From: Ampullaceana balthica
Taxonomy: Eukaryota > Mollusca > Gastropoda > Lymnaeidae
Assembly: GCA_944989445.1 (NCBI GenBank)
Contig: CALYLW010001085.1
Span: 62,001 to 126,000, forward strand
Direction of reading: 5' to 3'
DNA: 64,000 nt
In this document: positions 56,237-64,000 of the stretch, in pieces
Position numbering within the stretch: the first letter of the stretch is position 1
How the letters are laid out: each line of letters begins with the position of its first letter
The notes under the pieces: generated by a model
What the model was told of the DNA's origin: nothing
What the model saw: only the letters and a program-made list of their open reading frames with translations
Database searches by the model: none
Program-made: the position numbers and the translations under genes

Positions 56237-56480
56237 CAGGGGTGTCAATCTCAATTTCCCGGCGGGCCAAATCTCAAACATGATAGTCTTGCAGTCACTT
56301 TAAAGGCATTAATGGTAATTAATTACTCCCCATGTAATTGGACTTTTAAAAATAACTTCAGGAAATATTTTATTTTCAGAAAACAAGGAAAATACAGTAT
56401 AGCAGATTACATCTTTATGAATATAGTTTTATGTTATACAGCATACTCTGACAGTACTTTGTTTCAATATAACATACATT
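56237..56480 (+). mobile_element. hAT 5'-end fragment
   Basis: CAGGGGTGTCAATCTCAATT, then CGGCGGGCCAAATCTC is a hAT-type terminus. No matching right end seen; the extent is a guess. Confidence 0.45.
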
Positions 56481-56530
56481 TTGTCTCCAAATAATGAGCA
56501 TGCTAAATATTATTAAGTACTTTTACAGTA

Positions 56531-56535
<5 letters not shown>

Positions 56536-56576
<41 letters not shown>
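56536..56576. repeat. (TA)n microsatellite
   Basis: About 40 bp of TA. Confidence 0.95.
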
Positions 56577-56579
<3 letters not shown>

Positions 56580-56884
56580 GGTTGCTCATACACATAGACT
56601 ATAGACAATCACAAAAACTGGTCTGCTATAAAATTTCTTGTAAAATAATAAAATCCAAAGGCTGTATCCAAATAATCTACATGTGAAATGTTTATGTAGA
56701 CATGTCTTTGTAAAAATAATGTTGTTCTTTAAAGTAATTGATACCAATTACCACCAATTCCCTATATAAAACTAATGTAAGTAAAACAAAAAGTAAAAGT
56801 AATTTGTAATTAATTATAGGTAACAAAAATGACAGTAATTTATAATGCTAAGTAATCAAAATTTTGAAGGCTTTAAAGACGCTA

Positions 56885-57190
56885 AAGGTGCTGAAGACTT
56901 GTCGTTTTTGTCAATTGTCGTTATGTCCTTCGTCATTTTGTCAGTTGTTATTATTATGTCTTTTGTCGTTTTGTAAGCTATCTTTATGTCTTTAGTCATT
57001 TTGTAAGTTATCTTTATGTCCTTCGTCGTTTTGTCAGTTGTTGTTATGTTCTTTGTCGTTTTGTCAGTTTTCATTATGTCTATTGTCATTTTTTTCACTT
57101 GTCATTATCTCTTTTGTCGTTTGTCAGTTGTCATTCTGTCCTTTATCGTTTTCTCACTCTTCGTTACGTCAATTGTCGTTTTGCGATGGA
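56885..57190. repeat. TTGTCGTTTTGTCAG-type ~35-40 bp repeats
   Basis: About eight imperfect units of GTCGTTTTGTCAGTTGTCAT then TATGTCCT. They abut the duplicated cadherin exons directly. Confidence 0.85.
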
Positions 57191-57210
57191 ACAATTCTTG
57201 ACAGTCTGTT

Positions 57211-57840
57211 TTCGCTTGTCATTGACATCTAAGGTATTTATGGTCACTGTGGTTGAAGCCGTTCTCTTCTCCGGAGTTCTCTCAGTGATGGTCACCTGGA
57301 GAAATTATGGGATACATCTTTACTACATATACGAGTTATAAAACCTTTCTTAATGTAAAATTACAATAATATTAAATTGCTATCGCTCATTTCAAATGGA
57401 TAATTCTACTGTTATCCGTATAGAACTTACAGGAAGAATGTATTGTCTGACTGCCTCAAAGTCATGAGTTGCTGTAGCCAGCTGTACATAACCAGCTGCA
57501 GTGACTGTAAATGGTGTGGTACCTCCAAAAGTAATATCATATCTTCTTATCTATACAGACGCTCCTTCTATGCAGAAGATAGTTGCGTCCACAGACCATG
57601 ACAGATGATCTGTTGGCAAGTGATGCAGCGTTCACAGGCCACGGCTTTGTGGGTCCACGCATTACCCAGCCGCCTAACTACATGTAGTGTTAGGTACCCA
57701 TTCGGAGTGGGGTGACTCAGGGACGCCCTAGGCCCAGGGAACTAACCCCGCGCCCCTATTGTGAAGAGGGATCACTGGCTGCCTGTTAAAAGGTTTTAAA
57801 ATATTGTAAATATTATTGACCATTAGCGTACTTACAGATT
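57211..57840 (-). pseudogene. Duplicated cadherin exons 12 and 11 with intron, interrupted
   Basis: 57211-57295 repeats exon 12 up to its acceptor (VTITERTPEKRTASTT, LDVND then KRKQT). 57296-57430 is the matching intron. 57431-57542 and 57767-57775 repeat exon 11 (ITFGGTTPFTVTAAG, ATHDFEAVRQYILP, donor CCTGTAAG). Compared with the gene it has several substitutions and lacks the 3' part of exon 12. A ~224 bp insertion sits inside exon 11. Same strand as the gene and 25 kb upstream of its ATG. Probably a dead fragment of a segmental duplication, unless more exons lie to the right. Confidence 0.85.
57543..57766 (-). mobile_element. SINE-like insertion with LINE A 3' tail
   Basis: On the minus strand: a GC-rich body with ACTCCGAATGGGTACCTAAC, then GTTAGGCGGCTGGGTAATGC, ending with the LINE A tail (CTATCTTCTGCATAGAAGGA, then GCGTCTGTATAGATAAGAAG). 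The body is unlike LINE A. A short element sharing a LINE tail is the usual SINE design. No clear tRNA-type promoter was found. Confidence 0.5.
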
Positions 57841-57984
57841 CATTTTTCAGTAACTCAAAAGTTATGATTTAATGATAATTATAAATTCATTTATGAAAAT
57901 GACAAAACATACACACTACATAGTAACAAATGTGTGTTTTAACCCCTACAATTTTTTTGGTGAGCATTTTTCAAAGGGCCATCT

Positions 57985-58220
57985 GATTGAGTGGTCTAGT
58001 TAGGGGCAGTGGATTTAGTGGCCTAGTTAGGGGAAGTGGATTCAGTGGCCTTGTTAGGGGCTGTGGATTCATTTGCCTAGTTAGGGGCAGTGTATCCATT
58101 TGCCTAGTTAAGGGCAGTGGATCCATTTGCCTAGTTAAGGGCAGTGGATCCATTTGCCTAGTTAAGGGCAGTGGATTTAGTGGCCTTGTTAGGGGAAGTG
58201 GATTTAGCGGTCTAGTTAGA
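57985..58220. repeat. 27 bp minisatellite, about 8 copies
   Basis: GGCAGTGGATCCATTTGCCT, AGTTAAG with variants. Because 27 is divisible by three, open frames (TRPLNPLPL repeats) arise without coding meaning. Confidence 0.93.
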
Positions 58221-58401
58221 TGCAGCGTTGATAACATCTTGAGAAATGTAACCAATTTGATAAAAGAAATTTTTAATAGACATTGCTTGATTTTGTAAAT
58301 ACGTACTTTATGATGTGACCCGCTGGAACAAAAACAAAACAAAGAAAAATCAACTTTAAAGTTATTTACACTTGTTTTAAAATTATCCAAATTTAAACCT
58401 C

Positions 58402-58526
58402 CATTTTAGACCAACGACGATCTGTTCATTTTAGACCAAGGGCGATCTGTTCGTTTTAGACCAAGGGCGATCTGTTCATTTTAGACCAACGACGATCTGT
58501 TCATTTTAGACCAATGGCGATCTGTT
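58402..58526. repeat. 25 bp minisatellite, 5 copies
   Basis: CATTTTAGACCAACGACGAT, CTGTT repeated five times with AAGGG/AACGA/AATGG variation. Confidence 0.95.
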
Positions 58527-58837
58527 CAGCCACATGCAAAATCTTCAGGAAATAAGTGCTAGCTAAAATAATATCCGTCTACAAGATGATGACAAGTAGT
58601 GAGATGATACTGCGGTCGTGGAGGGTATTCACCGGATGGATAGAACTTGAATTTGCTGTACTTTGTTTAATGTGAATGTATCAATGTTACTTTTATATTT
58701 CTTACTGTGTTTGTTTAGTGATGGAAATTAAGCCCAACGTAATATAAACATGAGACATCAGCGGGCACCAACTTTGAAATAAACATGAAAATAGTCTTCA
58801 AATTGTTCATAAATGGTTTTTGTTGTTTTTTCTTGAG

Positions 58838-58954
58838 ATGGCCGCCACTAAGAAAACTGTGGCATCTGGCCAGACTAATAATGCTGTTCAAGTAAACAAT
58901 GGGCTAATACTCGGTTCCGGTTTGGGAGGAAAACTCATTCCTCTTCAGCCATAA
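58838..58954 (+). CDS. Small open frame, 38 residues, unknown
   Basis: ATG in the context GAGATGGCC, encoding MAATKKTVASGQTNNAVQVN and ending GSGLGGKLIPLQP, then TAA. The composition looks like a real N-terminus, and the following DNA (to 59012) reads DKQSPPNWESVKQDGLD without a stop in one frame. No family recognised. It may be the start of a processed pseudogene continued at 59264. Confidence 0.35.
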   Translation: MAATKKTVASGQTNNAVQVNNGLILGSGLGGKLIPLQP

Positions 58955-59020
58955 CAAAGATTAGGCAACGATAAGCAATCACCACCTAACTGGGAATCAG
59001 TGAAGCAAGATGGACTGGAT

Positions 59021-59228
59021 CAGTGGCGTAGCTAGAGTAGGGTGTTAAGTGGGGTCCAAATTCGAAAATACCCCTGGGCCCCCACTTGAGGAGGGGCCCC
59101 AAAAGGAGTGTCCGAAATTTTTTTTACATTAAATATTACGCCACTGCCATGTATGCAGGCTCCCTCCCCCCAAAGAGACCAAGCGCCCGGGCCCCCAAAA
59201 CTCCTACAAATCTCTAGCTACCCCACTA
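59021..59228. mobile_element. 208 bp hAT MITE of the hAT3 family
   Basis: Ends CAGTGGCGTAGCTAG and CTAGCTACCCCACTA, flanked by perfect GACTGGAT at 59013-59020 and 59229-59236. C/G-rich interior, no coding. Confidence 0.88.
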
Positions 59229-59263
59229 GACTGGATGTGGACAGAAGAGATTAATATCAGGAA

Positions 59264-59392
59264 ATATGGAGTTATTTTCATGGTAGCAAGGACGACGATG
59301 CCTCATATACTCTGGGTTTTACCCTCATGCCATCAAGGGCAGCCCAAATAGCACTTATTGGAGGGAGGCGCATTGAACTAGAATTCTCTTAG
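59264..59392 (+). pseudogene. Protein-like open fragment, unknown
   Basis: 42 codons reading IWSYFHGSKDDDASYTLGFT then MPSRAAQIALIGGRRIELEF and a TAG. The amino-acid composition looks coding, but I do not recognise the family and there is no start. It could be the continuation of the 58838 frame across the MITE. Confidence 0.35.
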
Positions 59393-59639
59393 CAAACTTT
59401 CGGACAAAGAAGGGCAATATTAACTTAGATATAACGCACCAACAAACAAAAGCGAGGAAGGAGACGAAGACGAATTCTGTAATAGATTACTGACCATCGC
59501 TCAGGGTCGCCCAAGATGAAACATTGTCATCCTCATGGTGAAGCTTATGCTTTTATATTGAGCCAAGTCATGTAGAACAACGGCCGTAAAACTGACCAGA
59601 ATTCAGTCCTTTATAATGTTGCAGTGTGCCCCGTATATT

Positions 59640-60280
59640 AGTCATAATAACTATTAAATACGACTTGACTTACATGTAGATTGGGTGGAGTGTGTAGGGA
59701 ATTTAGGTTGGATTGCATTTACCGCCAGGAGCTGAGATCAAAGACTGAACGCCACGAGAGCGGCAGGTCTTTGATGTGGGGAATTGGCACGGCCGGGGAA
59801 ACCTGGCGCGGTACGTACAAAGACGCCAAACGGACCAGGGCTGACCATACACGGTTACGTCAACCCCCCCCCCTCTGGGCCGGTCTGTAGATTCAAGGTC
59901 GTAGCTGAGCGAGGAGACCAGAGGTGTGAAATGCCCCAGGGTAGATAAGGGGTAGCGGGTCTGACCAGACATGGTTACGTCTACCCCCTCCCCTCCCCCC
60001 ATCCTTAGTTTAAACTAGGGAGAGCGGGACTTGTTGAGTGTTAGGACTGAACACAAATGGACTGTGACGGAAGTCGCTGGACATAGGTTTGATCCCTTAT
60101 GACTGGCAGGTTAGACAGGCGTACCGGGCACCGGATGAATTTTAGGGGTGAGGTCTAAAGGGTATTAAACGGGACGCACTCTAGACAGAGAGTGTCTTAG
60201 GGGATGTAAGAGAGAGTGGAGTAGAGAGCTAGGAGTAGAGAGACAGCGCCCTCGCTGGTACAATTTAAAATTATACTTCA
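59640..60280. other. GC-rich stretch with an internal repeat, unassigned
   Basis: GACCATACACGGTTACGTCA followed by C8-9 (about 59842) and GACCAGACATGGTTACGTCT followed by CCCCCTCCC (about 59964) are a ~120 bp-spaced pair. Composition resembles LTR or promoter DNA, but no boundaries were found. Confidence 0.4.
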
Positions 60281-60283
60281 AGA

Positions 60284-61324
60284 CTATACCCAAATTACTG
60301 TAGTAATAATTACTACCATCTTTGTAGTCAACTCAGTTTTTCCCTCCTTAGTAGCATTACATTCCTGTGTACTTTTTTTCCCTTCTGAGGGCTTCACCTC
60401 ATCTTTACTATCTGGGTCACTAATTTTTTCTATGTCCACTTGGCGACCTTTGTCAACAATTTCCTCTTTCTCTATCAACTCTTTGTTCTCATTTTCGTAC
60501 GGTTTTTCAGCAATACTATGGAGCGTCTTGCACCTTCTCTGCACCATAGCTGTCATATCTTTCCCTGTTAGCCTGAGTCTTAATTCAGCCATTTTTTCTT
60601 CTTTGTCCATTATGATTCGCCATAATTCCCTTATGTCTTCTTTGTTACGTGCTACCTTTAGGGTTAACTGATTATTCTCCTCTTCTTTTTGAGTCAGTCT
60701 TTCTTTAAAATTTTTGTTTTCTATTTTCTATCTATCTTTCCTTTAGTTCGATCTGTAATTTCTCCATAAGTTCGTCGTTATCATCCAGCGTGTTATTCAG
60801 CCCTGTTATATTTTGGTTTGCAATGTTTAAGTTTAATTCCATCTCTGCTAGTTTTTCATCTTTCCCCTTGAATATTTTTATCAGGCTAGAATATACTTTA
60901 TCCATCTCGGTACTTTTCATTTCCAAGTTCATGGACTTAACTTCAGCTTCATTCAGTTTTATTTTGTGCTCTCTCTTCAATTCTTTAAATAACTCATCTT
61001 TGTCTGCTAAACTCTTACTGAGATTGTCGTGTTTCTCTCCCTTTCTATGTTTTCTCTCTCTTTTTCTTTTATTTCCCTCTGTAATTTTTCTAATATTTCA
61101 TCTTTTTCAACCTCAGACTTCTTCAACTCTGTTATATTTTGGTTTGCCTTGTCTACATTTATCTCCATCTCTGCTAGTATTCCCTCTTTCACCTTGAGTA
61201 TTTCTAGTAATCTAGGAAACTCTCTCTCCATTGAGTCGATTTTCATTTTTAAGCTCAATAGCTCGACTTCCTTTTCATATACTTTTGTTTTGTGATCACT
61301 CTTTAATTTGTCTAATAACCTCAC
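60284..61324 (-). pseudogene. Coiled-coil protein fragment with internal duplication, frame broken
   Basis: Read on the minus strand: unit 1 (61324-61030) has LDKLKSDHKTKVYEKEVELL, LAEME.N...ANQNITELK and EILEKLQREIKEKE. Unit 2 (about 61040-60732) has ELKREHKIKLNEAEVKS, LAEMELNLNIANQNITGL and ELMEKLQIELKER. The two are about 108 residues each and clearly duplicates. A third part (60690-60284) is KEERLTQ-type helix then an acidic tail ending in a hydrophobic stretch TTKMVVIITTVIWV and a stop. Frame changes occur near 61045 and 60720. High Glu/Lys, heptad-like. No ATG; the 5' side stops at a GC-rich boundary near 61330. Function unknown. Confidence 0.5.
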
Positions 61325-61326
61325 TT

Positions 61327-61758
61327 TGTCGTTTGGGGGGTTTATAAGAGAGGAGTCGAGACGAGGGGACGGCGGTTGCAGAGAGTTGTGTAGTTCGCAG
61401 AGTGTTGTGCGGTCAGACCGGTCGGGTCAGACCGGGTAGCTGCAGGGTTGCAGTAACACAGAGTTGAGGTTTAACGTCACCCAGAAGCGGTCGGGTCGGA
61501 CCGCGGGGACTTAGAAACTTTGTGTATTTACGTAGATCTGAAGAGGACTTGAGCATGGGCCCAGGAGCGGTCAAGTCGGACCGAGGGCATGCTTGAATAT
61601 ACAGCCAGTCATATATAGCTGTATTTGCTGACAGGACAGCCGGTTGTACATTTGTGTAGAGTGTAATAAACGTTCACTTGTACCTAGACTTGTGTCATCT
61701 CTTGAGTGTTGTGTGTAGCGGAGAGCAAGGAACAATCCACCTCAACATCGAGACTTAA
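61327..61758 (+). mobile_element. Possible LTR-like fragment
   Basis: TATA-like GGTTTATAAGAG (61338), repeated GGTCGGGTCAGACCG-type words, a polyadenylation signal GTAATAAACG (about 61660) and an end TCGAGACTTAACA similar in style to the solo LTR at 49172. No target duplication or left end could be fixed. Confidence 0.35.
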
Positions 61759-61930
61759 CAGTCACAACAAGGTGATATGTCACAACAAGGTGATATGTCA
61801 CAACAAGGTGAGATCTTACAACAAGATGATATGTCACAACAAGGTGATATGTCACAACAAGGTGATGTCACAACAAGGTGATATGTCACAACAAGTTGAT
61901 ATGTCACAACAATGGGATATGTCACAACTA
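61759..61930. repeat. 18 bp minisatellite, about 9 copies
   Basis: TCACAACAAGGTGATATG with minor variants (GATCTTACAACAAGATGATA); one unit is short. Confidence 0.93.
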
Positions 61931-62350
61931 GCAGAGATCCCATCATTAGATGAGATATCACACATAAACCAACGTCTGACCCACTTCCTTAATCCTAACA
62001 CCTGCCCTAACCCTAAAACGTTGCCTTAACGTCTACATCTTCAAACTACATTTGTCTGTAGTTATCTTTCCTTGGTTAAGATCACATAACCTACTTACTT
62101 CCCCTTATCTTCACAAAAGCCACATGATACTATTTTTTTTTAATGTAGCCATGACAGAATATGATGCTAAAATAGTTTAACAATAAAAAGAGTTGCAACA
62201 CTACGCACATGACAAAACTGTACAACTATAATATTGAGATGAGGAATTTTTATTAGTTGCTGGGCTTATATTTTAAAAAAAAATAACAAAAGATTTATAA
62301 AAATGATTCTGAAGATAATATTAAGATTTTCATCGCCTGCCTCAGTGTGA

Positions 62351-64000
62351 TGATAAGTTACCTGAGTTGGAGAATGTGTGAGACTGTCTCAGGTTATCTG
62401 ATTTGGAGAATGTGTGAGACTGTCTCAGGTTATCTGATTTGGAGAATGAGTGAGTCTGTCTCAGGTTATCTGATTTGGAGAATGAGTGAGTCTGTCTCAA
62501 GTTATTTGATTTGGAGAATGAGTGAGTCTGTCTCAGGTTATCTGATTTGGAGAATGAGTGAGACTGTCTCAAGTTATCTGATTTGGAGAATGAGTGAGTC
62601 TGTCTCAGGTTATCTGATTTGGAGAATGAGTGAGACTGTCTCAGGTTATCTGATTTGGAGAATGAGTGAGTCTGTCTCAAGTTATTTGAGTTGGAGAATG
62701 TGTGAGACTGTCTCAAGTTATCTGAGTTGGAGAATGTGTGAGACTGTCTCAAGTTATCTGAGTTGGAGAATGTGTGAGACTGTCTCAAGTTATCTGAGTT
62801 GGAGAATGAGTGAGACTGTCTCAAGTTATCTGATTTGGAGAATGAGTGAGTCTGTCTCAGGTTATCTGATTTGGAGAATGAGTGAGTCTGTCTCAGGTTA
62901 TCTGATTTGGAGAATGAGTGAGTCTGTCTCAGGTTATCTGATTTGGAGAATGTGTGAGTCTGTCTCAGGTTATCTGATTTGGAGAATGTGTGAGTCTGTC
63001 TCAGGTTATCTGATTTGGAGAATGTGTGAGTCTGTCTCAGGTTATTGATTTGGAGAATGTGTGAGTCTGTCTCAGGTTATCTGATTTGGAGAATGTGTGA
63101 GTCTGTCTCAGGTTATTTGATTTGGAGAATGTGTGAGTCTGTCTCAGGTTATCTGAGTTGGAGAATGTGTGAGTCTGTCTCAAGTTATTTGATTTGGAGA
63201 ATGAGTGAGTCTGTCTCAAGTTATCTGATTTGGAGAATGAGTGAGTCTGTCTCAAGTTATTTGATTTGGAGAATGAGTGAGTCTGTCTCAAGTTATTTGA
63301 GTTGGAGAATGTGTGAGACTGTCTCAAGTTATCTGAGTTGGAGAATGTGTGAGACTGTCTCAAGTTATCTGAGTTGGAGAATGTGTGAGACTGTCTCAAG
63401 TTATCTGAGTTGGAGAATGTGTGAGACTGTCTCAAGTTATCTGAGTTGGAGAATGTGTGAGACTGTCTCAAGTTATCTGAGTTGGAGAATGTGTGAGTCT
63501 GTCTCAGGTTATCTGATTTTGAGAATGTGTGAGACTGTCTCAAGTTATCTGAGTTGGCGAATGTGTGAGACTGTCTCAGGTTATCTGATTTGGAGAATGA
63601 GTGAGTCTGTCTCAGGTTATCTGATTTGGAGAATGTGTGAGTCTGTCTCAGGTTATCTGATTTGGAGAATGTGTGAGTCTGTCTCAGGTTATCTGATTTG
63701 GAGAATGAGTGAGTCTGTCTCAAGTTATTTGATTTGGAGAATGAGTGAGTCGGTCTCAAGTTATCTGATTTGGAGAATGAGTGAGTCTGTCTCAAGTTAT
63801 TTGATTTGGAGAATGAGTGAGTCTGTCTCAAGTTATTTGATTTGGAGAATGAGTGAGTCTGTCTCAAGTTATTTGATTTGGAGAATGAGTGAGTCTGTCT
63901 CAAGTTATCTGATTTGGAGAATGAGTGAGTCTGTCTCAAGTTATTTGATTTGGAGAATGAGTGAGTCTGTCTCAAGTTATTTGAGTTGGAGAATGTGTGA
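62351..64000. repeat. 36 bp minisatellite, about 45 copies, continues past right edge
   Basis: Unit TCAGGTTATCTGATTTGGAG then AATGAGTGAGTCTGTC, exactly 36 bp. Variable sites: CAGG/CAAG, ATCTGA/ATTTGA, GATTTG/GAGTTG, ATGAG/ATGTG, GAGTCT/GAGACT. Runs of similar variants cluster (for example 62690-62820 and 63300-63500). Reading frames stay open on both strands since 36 is a multiple of three, giving RQTHSFSKSDNL on minus and YLIWRMSESVSG on plus. One unit near 63043 lacks a base, ending both frames. Confidence 0.97.

Noticed and set aside
57971..58390. 139-codon frame with TRPLNPLPL repeats
   Set aside because: Comes from a 27 bp minisatellite; no domain or start context.
63037..63975. 312-codon minus-strand open frame of 12-residue repeats
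   Set aside because: A product of a 36 bp minisatellite; the plus strand is equally open and there is no start or other protein context.

Overview
The window is repeat-rich, AT-rich animal genomic DNA: exons with GT-AG introns, LINEs, hAT transposons, Helitrons, Gypsy-type elements and minisatellites. The mixture and the gene content suggest an invertebrate, most likely a mollusc, but no sequence here fixes the species. There are no operons, ribosome binding sites or other prokaryotic features.

One host gene can be read with confidence. The 5' half of a protocadherin-15-like cadherin lies on the minus strand as 13 exons between 31673 (ATG and signal peptide) and 623, with splice phases that agree across every junction. 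It covers a signal peptide, four complete cadherin (EC) repeats and the start of a fifth, and runs off the left edge. Two exons (20246-20394 and 623-818) each contain a small indel that breaks the frame, so this allele is either damaged or carries assembly errors.

The introns and the upstream DNA are packed with nested mobile elements. Intron 12 (819-13282) holds a LINE (here 'LINE A', CR1/Jockey-type) that appears to have inserted into an older truncated copy of itself. It was then interrupted by a Helitron, a ~450 bp unknown element, an RNase H-bearing I-type LINE ('LINE B') and an almost complete hAT with a perfect 8 bp target duplication. Intron 3 (22057-30395) holds another LINE A copy split by a hAT, a second Helitron and a solo LTR. 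Upstream of the gene, a 10.1 kb hAT (33474-43573) contains another hAT, a Harbinger-like MITE and a Gypsy retrotransposon. That Gypsy has identical 175 bp LTRs and an open gag-pol frame, but its reverse transcriptase domain is deleted in frame.

From 44.6 kb rightwards there is a GTF2IRD2-like hAT remnant, a solo LTR with 5 bp target duplication, and Helitron-like units carrying tRNA-like segments. There is also an isolated duplicate of cadherin exons 11-12 (57.2-57.8 kb), a broken coiled-coil reading frame (60.3-61.3 kb) and many minisatellites with units of 18, 20, 25, 27, 36, 37 and 60 bp. The last is a 36 bp array that continues past the right edge.

The elements do not form a pathway. The window is best read as one cadherin gene embedded in a multi-layer transposon landscape. 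No new defence or metabolic system is evident; the most unusual items are the self-nested LINE, the RT-less but open Gypsy element with odd 212 bp flanking repeats, and the displaced cadherin exon pair.
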